A stretch of DNA of 64,000 nt from the NCBI GenBank assembly GCA_038496445.1, contig JALMLS010000571.1, positions 62,001 to 126,000 of the forward strand, written 5' to 3'. Positions 49,086 to 60,930 of the stretch are shown here, piece after piece. Source of the stretch: Trichosphaerium sp. ATCC 40318. Its lineage: Eukaryota; Discosea; Flabellinia; Trichosidae. The position numbers were made by a program, and so were the translations under genes. Each line of letters begins with the position of its first letter. Position 1 is the stretch's first letter. Under the pieces are notes generated by a model. The model was not told where the DNA came from. It made no database searches and worked only from the letters and a program-made list of their open reading frames with translations.

Positions 49086-50692
49086 ATGAGCATGTTGACA
49101 ACTAAGCTCAAACAGTTCACTAGTTCTCTACAGCGAGGGTACATAGCGCCTCACAGCGATTAAACAAAGAATTAACGTTGTTTGTATTAATTCAACATAG
49201 AACAGTTACAGGCTCCTTTAATACAGCTGTACAGACTCTTGAAATATTAAGAGGTACCCAAATAGATAACCTATACCCTGACTAACAGTACAGAGTTTAT
49301 CGCTGCTGGAAAATGGGCTTCGGCTGAAGAATTGATCAATGTAATAAAGACAGACTGTAAAATCGTCACTGACGCAAAGCCATTGGAACTAGCTGTCGGT
49401 AACATGGTTAGACGCATATTACACATAATTCGTGAAGAGTACTATGAGTACAGTGACGAAGAAGCGCGTGAGCAAGAAGATGCCCCAAACGCTGAACAAA
49501 AGTTTTCTGCAGTCAAAAGGGCTTCCTCAATGATTGACATATTGGAGAGAGATTCCAGTGCGTTAATAGTCAAATCGTTTTATGCCTGACAAGACTGTAC
49601 AGAACGTCAATCCTTCTCAAACACATACACAAACCTCAAAACAAGGATTTTAGAAGGTGTAAACGCAGAAAAAGCTGACTTAGACGATGTTTATGTTCAA
49701 ATAGCCGACCAAGGTAACACAACTTTTACGCCTGCTGCAACTTTCCTAACCCCTCTACTCGCATAGCACTTGAGCACATACACTCCAAGTACGCCACCAA
49801 AACAATGAATATTGGTAAATTGACAGCCGTGTTAGTGAAGTAATTTTGACATTTGGCAAATCAAGAACTGTTACAGAGTTCCTAAAGGCTGCTGGTAGAA
49901 AAAGAAAGTTTGAAGTGCTCGTAGCAGAGTCAGTACCTTCGTATGTCCTTTTTACATCCACTTGCCATTCACAATACACTCCTTGACTTTTTTTTAGATA
50001 CTACGGACACGAACTCGCTCTTGAACTGTCAGAGTCCAACATTCAAACCACACTAGTAACAGGCACGTTCTCATTGCATTAAAGTTGCATTTTCAAAATA
50101 TTTTGACCATAACTGCTGACGCATACTCGCAGATTCGGCAGTCTTCGCCCTGATGGCACGTGTTAATAAGGTAATTGTTGGGACGCATGCAGGTACATGA
50201 CACTTGCTGCTTCTACAGGTTAACGATATTTTTTTTCAGTTATGGCAAATGGAGGCCTCATTGCCCACCCAGGTACACACATGCTCGCTCAAGCTGCAAA
50301 ACATCACTCCATCCCATTTGTGGTGTGCACTGGCCTTTACAAATTAAGTCCAGAATTTCCACAAAGGTAGGTCATCAATACAACACGTGCACATGTTTGA
50401 AATAGTGGTTCTTATTGTGATTATCTAGCTACACAAAGCTAGGAACATTTAGCGAACTGAACAACCCTAACGAAATCATGGACTTTACAGAAGGTGAAGC
50501 TGTTGCTGAGGTTCGCGTATGTAATCCAGCTTGGGATTATGTCCCTCCAGAGCTCGTTAGCCTATACCTCACAAACAGGTGCCCTTGTAGCTATTTTCTT
50601 TATTAAATTTTAACAATCATTGTAGCGGTGGTCACTCGCCAACGTATATTTACAGGCTGTTGGCTGAGGTTTACTCGCCTGAAGACCTTTAA
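49086..50692 (+). CDS. EIF2B2: translation initiation factor eIF2B subunit beta
   Basis: About ten exons, ATG at 49086, TAA at 50690. N-terminal helical domain: [51 protein letters not shown] with an acidic insert [11 protein letters not shown] as in animal eIF2B-beta. C-terminal Rossmann-like half: [116 protein letters not shown] and [37 protein letters not shown]. It belongs to the regulatory part of the eIF2 guanine-exchange factor. Divergent from PNKP with 99 bases between start codons. Confidence 0.93.
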
Positions 50693-51108
50693 AATAAAAT
50701 AACATCACTCAACACATGATTTGTTAGTAACTGTACTATTCTCGACAGCAAAATCAACGTAATACGAGATGCTACACTATTGGAATTAGAAGCGTGTTAC
50801 ACCCACACAACGCTACACGTGCACCACAAACTAGTTGCGTGCGGTTGAATGCAATGCCCACAATATAGTCAATAAGCTCAATAACATGTTGATGAAAACG
50901 TGAATCCTCACGTGTAATGGTGATGGTCAGACCCATCCTTATGACGTTTCCAGTAAGGCTGCAGATTCACCACTGTCACGTCGAGTCTCTAGGAATTAAC
51001 TTTCATGCCACAATTGCCGTGCCTAGTTATTCAAATAAGCATTTGACTTTTTTTGAAAAAAGTGTAGTGTTGTTTTTTTCTCGCAGTTATTTTGCTTTTT
51101 CTTTGGCA
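50693..51108. other. 400-base gap upstream of SF3B6
   Basis: No separate gene seen. The plus-strand frame is open upstream of the SF3B6 ATG (from about 50917) but does not resemble the family. A T-rich stretch ending in CTCGCAG lies just before the ATG, so a 5' UTR intron is possible. Confidence 0.4.
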
Positions 51109-51462
51109 ATGGCGAGAGCAAGAGCAGCTTCAAGGCTACCACCAGAGGTCAACAAAATCGTATACGTTAAGCGTTTGCCAGAGAAGATCACTGCAGAAGA
51201 ACTCTACGATGTATTCGGTAAATTCGGTGCTATACAACAAATAAGGCTCGGAAACAAGGCAGATACAAAGGGAACCGCTTTTGTAGTGTTTGAGGACATT
51301 TATGACGCCAAGAACGCTGTGGAACATCTCACTGGTTTTAACGTAGCTGGACGCTATATTACGTGTTTATACTACGACAGAAGCAAAATGGATACACGCA
51401 TTGACATGAAGAAGAAACAAGCCGAAATTGATAGGCTCAAACAAAAATACAGCGTAGACTGA
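51109..51462 (+). CDS. SF3B6: SF3b 14 kDa subunit, branch-point RRM protein
   Basis: One uninterrupted exon of 117 codons, rare in this window. ATG at 51109 chosen because MARARAASRLPPEVNKIVYVKRLP is the conserved family start. A single RRM: IVYVKRLPEKITAEELYDVFG (RNP2) and TKGTAFVVFEDIYDAKNAVEHL (RNP1), then GFNVAGRYITCLYYDRSK and the C-terminal helix MDTRIDMKKKQAEIDRLKQKY. p14 contacts SF3B1 and sits near the branch adenosine in the U2 snRNP. Length matches the human protein (125) closely. Confidence 0.95.
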   Translation: MARARAASRLPPEVNKIVYVKRLPEKITAEELYDVFGKFGAIQQIRLGNKADTKGTAFVVFEDIYDAKNAVEHLTGFNVAGRYITCLYYDRSKMDTRIDMKKKQAEIDRLKQKYSVD

Positions 51463-51762
51463 TTTCAAAAACAAATATCTACAACTGCTTCTTTATTTTA
51501 TTTTTGAAAGTTGTACTGGAGTGCCACCACCTCCTTGTTCGACCGCTTGTACATAACAATAAAACGACACTCTAAGCAACAATCATTCAAGATTCTACAA
51601 GTAATGGACAAGGCAAGTTAGAGCGCGGAAATAGGTTGATGCAATATTATGAAACACGTCATTTTAGTAAGTACAACACGAAAAAATAATTGACATGATC
51701 TCAACTTTTTTTTTTCTTTTTTCTTTTTTTTCTTTTTGGGTTCAGCCACTAGCTCTTCACTT
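51463..51762. other. 300-base convergent 3' region
   Basis: 3' ends of SF3B6 (+) and EMC1 (-). Contains AT-rich stretches and a 60-base T/C tract at about 51700-51740. No gene seen. Confidence 0.5.
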
Positions 51763-54700
51763 TCACTGCCACCCAAAAACAGCAGTCTTGCGGTGTGACA
51801 TGCGCTGCACGATAAGCGTGAGGATGATAGCCGTGGTGATGGCGAGAATCAAGGCCTCGTGGTTAAAGTCATGACTCAGCTCGTCAAAGGCAGATGGTTG
51901 CAACTGTCTGTAAAACAAGTCAATGCCATGCGCAATAATCAGTGAAGTAGACTCGAGTTGTGTAGAGTACGACTGCAAGTGAGATAATTGGGCGATAGGC
52001 TGGTTGTACGAGATGATGCTGGTGGCCGGCAATGAGAGGTATGGCGTGTACACCATCAAACCTTCCTTTTGCTCTTCCTTCGTGATCTGGTCTGGTGGAG
52101 GACGACGAGGATCCAAGAACATGTGTGGTACAGACGCAATATCTCCAGATTGAAGGCCCATTACCAAGTACTGACCAGCCAATCCATGCTTGGTTCGCAT
52201 AGAGGTCAAATGTGTGATTTTCTGCGTGAGAACGAATGAATTTTGCAGGACGATAGGCAAAGTATGCGAGAAAGACGAAAACTTGTCGCTAAGCAAGGAC
52301 ATCTCATCAGTACGACACGTAGTAAGAAAAATGAAAGCGTATCTAGGACGTACTTTGTGTAGTCTATTTGAGGCTCAAAGAGCTGCATCGACAACACTTC
52401 GAACCTGTGGAGCTTTACATTCCAATACGAGAATATTGCAGTGTGTTCAAAGGTATGCACGACCAAAGGTGGACTGGCATTGCGTACAACACGTCGTACG
52501 AGTACCTGACCAGTAACAGAATCAAGAAGGGTGCACTCAACAACGTCAGTGCCATCAGATGCGGTATTCTTCTTGGCTATGGCCACGCCCAATAGTCCAG
52601 GGTTGATGTACTTGTACAATGCAGAACGATTGCCTAAAACAAGCGCAGGAGAGAACGGTTTGCTTGGGACTTGCGAGGCAATCACGAGTTGAGAACCCTC
52701 TGGCGCTGCCAGGTTCCACACTGGTTGAGCGGTCAAGCTACCTGCTTTACCTTGTATGTGGTATCCGACAACCTCGTCGCTGCTGCCAATCCACACATAC
52801 AGCGGTACTGATAATTCAGCAGTGCTTGGAAACATGGTTGCCTTTACGGCATCACCTTTTTGGCTAACAAGAAGCATTGCATCCAATTTGGCCAAATGGC
52901 GTGTCAACACCAACTTCCCTTCAATGTTGAGGTCTTGCTTGGACAAAGTGTCTCCGCTGTCCGACGATATTGTCCATGCGCTGTAACCCTATAATTCTTT
53001 GTGAGAAAGGAATTACATTGATAAGATGCGTTATTATACGTACACGGCCTTGTTTTACGAGGAGGTAGCCAGTAGTACTAACTGAGTGTGCTGGTACAAG
53101 TGTGACTAATTTATTCTCGGGTTTAAACCATCTGCTCCACAAAACGGCTCCATCACGTGCGCGTAGACCGATTACTGTATTGTATTTAGTGCTCACAACA
53201 CAAATTATCCTGGCAGTGTGCATAGCAGTCCTAAAGCCGGAAATGGTTACACGTCAATTTATTTTGTTCAAAATGAGAAATGCGTACTGTTTTGGTTGAG
53301 CATCGATAACACGCTCTAGAAGGGTGGCTATACGATCAGGATATAATGTACGCCAATCTATACCAGTCCATTCTTGTAGGGCAGTGAGCATAATGCCAAA
53401 TGGAGAGGGCTTGTTCGATTTTAATACAAATTCATCTTCATGTTCTGAATGCAATAACACTATTTTAGCTGTAGGATCAGATAATGCCTCATGACGCGTC
53501 CATTTAATAGCAGCGCCCGCAATAAGGATTGCTTGGGCATCACGCATAACGACTAGAATGCGATGTCCTACAAGTGGGTGAGGTCAGGGCAATTAATGTC
53601 ATAGAGACAATGAATGAACAGCGCCCGTACCTACAACGCCATCTCGCTTTGAGAAACACTTGGCGTGCACGCTATCAATTTCTGCGCTAACATTGAGTCT
53701 GAGCGTATCCACCAAGTTGAGTTGATCTTTCTCCTGAGAATGTACAAGAAGAGCGTAATACCCGTCATCGTGAGATTCTACGGACACTACACAAGGAAAC
53801 GACGAATCTCCTCCAACAGTAAGTCCTGAAACGGGACGAATCATTGGGCGTAGAGAACGGTCAGCGGCGTAAAAAACACCGTTATCTGTAGTGGCAAATT
53901 GACCATTATTGCCAAATGAGGTGACTGGTTGATCAAGAGGATATGCACTGTCTTTGCTGTAATCAGACGATACAAAGCGAGCTGAAGCGTCTGTAATCAC
54001 GTTCAATGCGCCTTCTGAAGCCACATGGATACTCTTGATAACAGCGGACATATCAAGAGACTTTCCTTTCTGCACAATCTTGCCGTCCGCTAAAGTGTAC
54101 ACGGAAATGGCTGTGTTTTTAGATTGACCGCCAACAATCATCACTTTGCCCTTGGCGTTAATAAAACTACCTAGCAGTTCAGTGTGTTCAGGCCTAAGCA
54201 CATGTCAAAAAACCGATTAATTTCAGATTTATGCGATTAAGGTACCCTTTGACAGTGACAATATTATTCTGTTTCTTTTTAGTGTCAATAAGCGTAACTT
54301 GAGATGGTCCCACAACTATTTGTATGTTGCCCGTAACCAAGAATCTCGATGGTGCCGTAGTGGGTTGCGGAATACTACTACGTGGCCATGACCATTGCCT
54401 AGCATGTCAAATGAGTCAACTTCCTTTTCAAGTTTTGGCTTTTCGAATTGCCACTCCTGCCACGTACTTTTGTACACCACCTTCAACGCCAAACACCTTC
54501 AATGTTGTAGATGACTCGGAGTCAGAGACACTGACCAGATCTACGCACGTGTTAAGAAGCAGTTCAGAACATAACAAATTCAATTCGTAAGTACGTACAC
54601 TTGTCCTGTAATGAGAGCGCTGTTACTTTATGCTCTTTTGGAAGTACGTGGCGCCAAACTACAGCCAGAATAAGCCTCACCTCGATATTTACACGTAATC

Positions 54701-54985
54701 ACGCGTACCTGTAGCTCCTGTCTTAAAGTTAAGCTGCGCTATTACACCCTCAGACGTAGAGACAAACAAATGTTTAGGACGCGCATTGTCAGGCGTCATA
54801 ACTACTTTTTCCACTTTTCCGAACCCTTGACGCGTCCTTGTCAAGTGTAAGTGAAAGGGGAGAATAATTGTTCAATATTTTTGTTTAACATACCAATCCT
54901 TCTGGCCAACCTCATCTCTGTACTGTACCATAGCGCTCAGGGCTGCGACGAGGCCCAACAGCAGTATTACCGAGGCTAGTCGCAT
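51763..54985 (-). CDS. EMC1: ER membrane protein complex subunit 1
   Basis: About nine exons, ATG at 54985, TGA at 51763, near 920 residues. Signal peptide MRLASVILLLGLVAALSAM, then VQYRDEVGQKDW. The lumenal part is a PQQ-like beta-propeller with repeated blade strands (GAVLWSRWF, VVGTGAVHSLSL, VIGLRARDG). The C-terminal DUF1620 region shows TKHGLAGQYLVMGLQSGDIASVPHMFLDPRRP, the most conserved EMC1 stretch, followed by EGLMVYTPYLSLPATSIISYNQ and a single membrane helix ALILAITTAIILTLIVQRM. The complex inserts tail-anchored and multipass proteins into the ER. It is the longest minus-strand housekeeping gene here; large exons between 51763 and 54200 contrast with its neighbours. Confidence 0.93.
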
Positions 54986-55150
54986 TTCTAAATTTTATTT
55001 CAGCTTTGTGATTAGCGTCACAAAAATTGTACCACAATTATAAGTGATGACTGGCTATGTAAATAGAGAAAAAGAGGCGTCACGGCGGCAAGTCAAGCAA
55101 AATCTTGCCTGCTATTTTTTATTTTGTTTTTCCATCCCTATTTCGCAACA

Positions 55151-55879
55151 ATGGTAAAGTTGTAAGTATAATGCTGTTAACCGTATCGTGCTAACTCAGT
55201 ACTTAGTTTAAAACCAGGTAAGGTAGTAATTGTAACCAGAGGCAGACACGCCGGTAGCAAAGCCGTAATTGTAAAAAACTACGAGCCAAGCGACTCTAAG
55301 CTCAATGCACCAACTTCATTGATTGTTGGACTTCAGAAATACCCAAAAAGTGTTTCTCAAAAGGTATGTTATGCCGCAATAGCATTGCGAGTATTCAAAT
55401 CGCCGTATGAACGAGTCTAATTGGTCTATTCAAGATGAACTTGAAACAACTTGCTCGTCGCTCCCGACTCAAACCATACCTCAAAATGGTAAACCACCGT
55501 CACTTTATGCCAACCAGGTACAATTTAGAACTGGGAAGAAATAGTGAAAAATAACTGGCTATTGCAGGTATTCTTTTGATCTCGGCGTACACGAAAACAC
55601 CGTTCAAAACATGGAGCGACCAGAAAAGAAAAAGGCCGTCAAACGTCACTTGAAGAAGGCCCTTAGCAAAAAGTACATGGCAGGACAAAACAGATGGTTT
55701 TTCACCAAATTGAGGTGCGTAGGCGGAAAAGTACAAAAATTAAGGCGGAAATTTTGCAAATAACCAGGTTTCTTGCTTGTTTTCGTGGAACCTCGTTGTT
55801 AAAGCAAGCCCGCGTTTTTATTTTGTTTTTGTTTGCAATTTGTGGACGTTATTTATTAATTTCAATGTACAGGTTCTAG
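55151..55879 (+). CDS. RPL27: 60S ribosomal protein eL27
   Basis: Five exons, ATG at 55151, TAG at 55877, about 135 residues as usual for eL27. The first exon codes only MVK plus two bases. Sequence hallmarks: KPGKVVIVTRGRHAGSKAVIV (KOW motif), LIVGLQKYPKSVSQKM, KMVNHRHFMPTRYSFDLG, KKAVKRHLKKALSKKYMAG and the final NRWFFTKLRF. The last intron (about 170 bases) is long for the window and splits the penultimate Arg codon from F-stop, so the last exon carries just two codons. Confidence 0.96.
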
Positions 55880-55923
55880 ATGTTGACACAGCGATTTTCT
55901 ACAGAACTTAAAGTTAAGGCTTG

Positions 55924-56687
55924 TTAATAAAAGCAAAGTGTATGTAAAATTGGCAGCTCGTTATTTTGTTCAAACTCCTCAACAAGATCATCAATGTTGT
56001 CACGCCATTCGTCATCGCAATGCATGATCTGTTGCAGACAAATTAATTTATTGCACTTGTAAAATGCTTGGTTGTCACACGTGTAAAACCAAAATAGTAA
56101 CCAACTTGAGCGTACCAATTCTAAAAGTGTGTGGCAGTGCTTAGCGCCGATGGCAGCATCTGAATGGTTATCTGGCGTCTCCACGTTCAAAACATTGACT
56201 GGTTTATCTCCGTCTCCGTCGTTTCGCTTATTGAGCTCTATGTTGCGTTACGTTATGCCCAAAGTGGTAGCAGTGCAAGTGTACCGTGTACTACAATGTC
56301 AAAAACACGTTCTTCAAAAGTAACAATGATGTCGAATTCGCTCTGCTCGTCCTGAAATCGCTCTGGTCCCTTTTTAATGGCGCTATTACGTTGTAACATT
56401 TGCAATAAGCCTTTTTCCGTGTAACTACGTCTATTTAGCATCAAATGTTAACTTACTGGCGCGTACAAGCGTTTATCAGCTGCTTGGAGCTCATCGTGCA
56501 TGTGTTGGTATGATGTACCAAATGGATAGACATGAGGAGTGTTAATACTCTTCCCAGGCAATTTAATATGCGTATTAGTCCCGTAGGACTTTATTGTATT
56601 AAATCCTTTGCGGTTGAGAAGCTCGTGGGCAGCCATTGACCTATTTTGGTTTGAGGCGCATACAACCGCAATTGCCAACTCGCTCAT
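55924..56687 (-). CDS. SSU72: Ssu72 RNA polymerase II CTD phosphatase
   Basis: About four exons, ATG at 56687, TAA at 55924, near 195 residues. The N-terminus MSELAIAVVCASNQNRSMAAHELL carries the CxxxxxR(S) phosphatase loop (CASNQNRS). Then GFNTIKSYGTNTHIKLPG and PYGTSYQHMHDEL-like, ILQRNSAIKKGPERFQ, DIIVTFEERVFDIVV with the catalytic Asp region, and a C-terminal ELPILHTLCFY, identical in type to the HTVCFY end of animal Ssu72. It removes phosphate from CTD Ser5/Ser7 and belongs to the cleavage and polyadenylation machinery. Confidence 0.94.
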
Positions 56688-56865
56688 GCTGTTCTTGAAG
56701 AATGATTGTTTTGCGATTGTTGTTCAATCAAATAAAAATAAAGACCAAAAGGAAAAAAAACCAACTTTATTTTTTACAAGGAATAGTGTGCAAGTATGTA
56801 TAGCTAATGAGAGTGTTTACCTTTTTCGAATATAGGTCGGGTGCTGTACTTTTGATAGCATGGCG

Positions 56866-58157
56866 CTACTTTTCAGGAGGTACGACATTTACCATGATTT
56901 GAGACTTCATGCTCTGTATCAGTGGAAGTGTCAAGTCTAGATTTTTGGACCTATCGCAGATTTGTTAGCACTGTTGTGGTTACTATAGAGTGGGTACCAG
57001 CTATCATGCTTCCATGCCGCTGAGCGTTTTAGTTTTCTGTCTTCCATATCCTTGTAATGCCTTCAATATGAAAGTGAGTGTTTGGCGAAAAACTCGAACG
57101 GCAACGTACCAAAGGTGCCATACTGTATTTAATGGCCCAATCTCAGAGAACCTACATTCAATTAATGAGTTGAGGGGTGGCCTAAATAGTAAAGAAGCGT
57201 ACCATGCTCCAACAGGTTTGGCGTACTTGCCTCGCACGCTTAGCCCTTCTTTCCAGTGTTCCTATTTGAACCGTGTTAACAATCCTCCTCCGCTTGACAA
57301 TAAGGTAATGGTGTACCTGCCATATCCACACTTTACCAGGTTGTAGCGTATACGTTCTTAATTCAAAGATACCTACACATGGTCACGTGTTTGTTACCAG
57401 TCAATCACCAATTAAAACCGTTTTGTTATCAACTATTACTTCAAGGGCGTACCTCCCTCTGGGGCATCTTCTGCTGTAGGCCAGTAAGGGAATGACTGCG
57501 AAATGATATTGTGTTGCTGGCGTATTAAAGGTCTTATTTTGTTTACTAGTTTTTGCCATTCAGGGTCGCTGTCTAGCTGTTTCCTTACATCCACTTGGTG
57601 CTTGTAGTTGTCGTATTCCCTGGCGACACATTAGGGAACCAACAGTATACCGAGTATACAGCCTCTAACGGCCCATATACATTCAGTGAGGCGTAGTAAT
57701 AACCGTTGGCATAAAAAATGAAGTGGATTTGACATGTTTTGTCTCTAGCCTAACGTACGTACCATATATGAACCAATTGGTGTGGGTCGTCGCCCATCAA
57801 GTTCCTCCAAAAGCCAATACAACGGGAAACTTGCTAAAGTAGAATTACAACGCACTGAGAAGTTAACGGTTTGTACCCTTCGTTTAGGCACTGCTTGGTT
57901 GTTTAATCTGTGCATGTATAAGGTGGAGGGGTAGTATTTAGTGCGTACTCGATGTATTCTGCCCAACGTTCAGATTTGATAGTGGAGAAGCGCATTTCAT
58001 ACACACGTTCATCTATTTGCTTCTCTTCCGCAGACTTCCAATCTTTTATTAGCGAGTCGCTCAAACTCAGCCAAGACGACTTGTTACGCGCAGAATTTGT
58101 AGTGCGCGGTTTTTTTACATAACAAGAGCGCGACGAGGCGCAAGTGAAGCGGAGCAT
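56866..58157 (-). CDS. NIPSNAP-family mitochondrial protein
   Basis: About nine exons, ATG at 58157, TAG at 56866. A basic Ser-rich leader (MLRFTCASSRSCYVKKPRTT) suggests mitochondrial import. Two NIPSNAP repeats are visible. First: VYEMRFSTIKSERWAEYIE, CIGFWRNLMGDDPHQLVHIWEY, VDVRKQLDSDPEWQKLVNKI, IRQQHNIISQSFPYW. Second: IFELRTYTLQPGKVWIWQEH, WFSEIGPLNTVWHLWHYKDMEDR, AAWKHDSW, LPLIQSMKSQIMV. Animal NIPSNAPs are matrix proteins exposed on damaged mitochondria as mitophagy signals; a role here is inference. Many exons are under 100 bases, so no single open frame shows the family. Confidence 0.85.
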
Positions 58158-58358
58158 TGGACTTTTTGATTTTAATTGAATTTCACAACAATGATGACTT
58201 AAAGCAAGGTACAAAATTCTGTGTCAATGCAACTCAACTCTTGTTGTTTTATTGGCTAACGTGTTTTCTCAAAACGCTACTAACATTTATTCATTTTTGT
58301 ACTCTTCTTTAAGCAGGTTTCGCCTAAGCGCTCGTTATTGCGTTAACTTTGTTCATAC

Positions 58359-59274
58359 TTACTGTTTGAGATAGTGCGCAATGTCATCTACATCAAAGTT
58401 GTATCCCAAGTCATCGGTGATGCGCAAGAGGCTCGCTTGTAGAGTGCCGTCTTTATATACTATCATGGCAGGTAGACCTACTTTGTCGAAGGTGGCGATT
58501 GCATCCGTCGCCAGAATGGTCCCAAACTTGACTTGAATGTATCTGTTGCTAAAGTTAACGCGTGTTAAAGGCACTGCAATAACGTACTCTTGTGCTAATT
58601 CTTTGATGCATTCTTCCAATCGCATGGAAGGCCTATTGGACTAGTCCACGTCAGGAATAGGTAGTTTGACGGATTAAGACGAAGCACGCTTACCTCATCG
58701 CGTAAATGTACAATTACAAGGCCAGAAGAACCACCCTCTTATCTTGTCAGTAATGGCTACTATTTACAAGACGGATTTTACGCGCACCATCCACAAAATC
58801 AGGAAAGGAGTTTCGTTCAGCAATTGTAAAGAGCTCACCAAATGTATCTTTTTTCTCCCTGTTGCCAACTCATGAGTATTTATGTGTCGTACAAAAACTT
58901 GTAATTACTGTTGTTGTCTCATTTGTTTCAGTCTCATAAGCCTCAGGCGCCTCAAAACCGCCTCGTCATCCTCATCAACGTCATCTGAAGGGTCAACAGT
59001 AACCAATTGTTTTGTGATGGCGGCCATCGTCTGCTTTCGCTCTGCTTCCATGTCCCTTATCATATCCTCCTACACAAGGTCATCAACAGCAGTAAATTGT
59101 AAAAAAAGCACCTTCGCCTCTTTATAGTCCGCCAATACGCCCTTGATACCGGTGTTATGTTCTGTGACGCCATCTCTAACTGTAATGGAGTACTAGAATG
59201 TGTAAGCACTATTTATAAACATAGTAACGCAAATAGCGTACAGTAGGCTCGTTTGGCTCGTTTGTAGGTTCCAT
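58359..59274 (-). CDS. phosducin-like (thioredoxin-fold) protein
   Basis: About six exons, ATG at 59274, TAA at 58359, near 240 residues. Domain order matches phosducin-like proteins: an acidic N-terminus, the GIKGVLADYKEAK segment (compare TGPKGVINDW), an amphipathic helix EDMIRDMEAERKQ, an acidic DDVDEDDEAVLRRLRLMRL, FGELFTIAERNSFPDFVD, then the thioredoxin-like fold GLVIVHLRDE, MRLEECIKELAQEY, VKFGTILATDAIATFDKVGLPAMIVYKDG and LGYNFDVDDIAHYL. The family helps CCT fold G-beta and other clients. Whether this is PhLP1 or PhLP2/3 type I cannot say. Confidence 0.88.
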
Positions 59275-59444
59275 GATCGCTGTTGTACCGAAAAAGCAAC
59301 GCTACTTAAGCCACCCAACTTGCTCGTACACAAAAGTGGTCACACCGCATCAACGTCAGTATTAACGAAGGTATTTTTATTTAACGTTTTTTTTACAAAG
59401 GAAAAAAAAGTTGATTGCCCTTTTGGTAGATTTGCAGCATCAAG

Positions 59445-60579
59445 TTAAACGTGAGCAGCCAAATCTTTGAACTAAGAAAAAGAGTAAGGATTGCAAACAA
59501 GTACGATAGTTTTGCCATACCTTGAGCTTGATGATCAACACAGCAAACTCTTCAGGATCGAGCTCTCCATTGCCATCGTCATCGGCATCTTTGAATAGCT
59601 TTTGAGCTTCTTCCTTTGAAGCACCCTTCAAGAATGTTATAAAAAACCCCATAAACCTGCAGCACGGTGCATGTAATGGAACGTACGCCAACACCCATCC
59701 ATGGAAGTTTTTCATAGAGTTCTTCAAAGTCGAGTGCGCCATCACCGCTTGTATCAGCATCCGCAAAGTGAACAATTGAGAACCTGAAGAAGACTAGTCC
59801 ACCAACCAATCCAAGGTAACTTGAATAAAAGACAGGTGAGACCAACATGATAGATAGACAAACGCGTGGAAACAGTGCACGTACGTGAATTTGCCAGTAT
59901 TTTCTCTGTCGCACATGATGGCCAAGTACTTGTACGTTTGCTCATGATCAAAGTTGTATCCAAGCGCTTTCCAGGCGTCCTCTGTCTTTGCACGAGGGGC
60001 TGAATCGCTACCTCCAGAAACTGCTGCAAATGCGTTCTAAACCCTCCTTCAGTCACAAAACCAGCAATATTGAGGGCTTGAACGAGGTGGATCACTGTTT
60101 ACCCACACTCGGCAAACCCGACAATCAAAAAAAGTTACCTTTGCCTCAGTAAGCATTGCAATTGTATCCAAGTACAATGGGTATGGAAATGGAGCGGCTG
60201 TAACGCGAATAAGAATTATAAAGTGGCCAGTCCAATTTTACCTGGGTCGGGTGTTCCAGACATGAGCGTGCGTAGGTTGTCCAATAGCTTGCCCTCAATA
60301 GGGAAACCCGCATTAGCAAGAACTTTACCAAGGTCGTTACCCTACAAAATGTTGGTTCACGAGAAATTACGATAGAGGGCACATACAGGAATAGCACCTT
60401 CAGTTTTAAGGTCAAGTTTTTTGAATATTTCGGTTAGTTCGCCAACGCGCTCTGCAGTGAGGAGTGGTGCTATTTGGGTAAGTAATCACATGAATTTTCG
60501 TGTTTTACCTGGTGCGTCTTGTGTTTCTGCCTAAAGACTGTGTTAGTTGTCACAAATACAAAGGTTAAACGTGTACCAT
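59445..60579 (-). CDS. EF-hand protein, calmodulin-like layout
   Basis: About nine exons, TAA at 59445. The start is unusual: ATG at 60579 is the whole coding part of exon 1 and splices directly to AETQDAPAPLLTAERVGEL. Then FKKLDLKTEGAIPGNDLGKVLANAGFP (degenerate EF-hand 1), YPLYLDTIAMLTEAK, WKALGYNFDHEQTYKYLAIMCD, and two canonical calcium loops: DADTSGDGALDFEELYEKL and DADDDGNGELDPEEFAVLI. The protein is about 230 residues. Only the last two loops keep the full DxDxDG..x..E set. No targeting signal seen. A calcium sensor of unknown partner. Confidence 0.8.
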
Positions 60580-60930
60580 TGTTGTTTTGGTGCTTGCAGT
60601 ACTGGTTACAAAAAAGGAGTGGCTTAACGCGTAAATTAGCGCTACTTGTCAGTGTTTTGTGTAAAACAACTTTACCAAAATTGCTGGTCTTGTTTTTGTA
60701 ACTTGTGGGCAAAACTAACGGACTGCACAAAGAGTAGGCACCAAACAAAGGGTTTGCTGGCCAGTGAGGGACGTTTGGATCCTGTTTTTTTCTCGTATAG
60801 CGAGACGACGCTATTTGCCTTAGGGTTCACGTTGCAACATCACCAAGACACAAACCGGCAATTTACCAATCTATATTAGTTTACAATACTTACAGTAAGA
60901 ACCACAGCGCCTCTAGGCTTGTGTGGCGTT
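60580..60930. other. 350-base gap, nothing recognised
   Basis: Between the RapGAP 3' end and the start of the EF-hand gene, both minus. No plausible exon. It should hold the EF-hand promoter and RapGAP 3' UTR. Confidence 0.4.

Noticed and set aside
50917-51108. N-terminal extension of SF3B6
   Set aside because: The frame is open but the extension does not resemble the family, and the conserved start MARARAASRLPP is at 51109.
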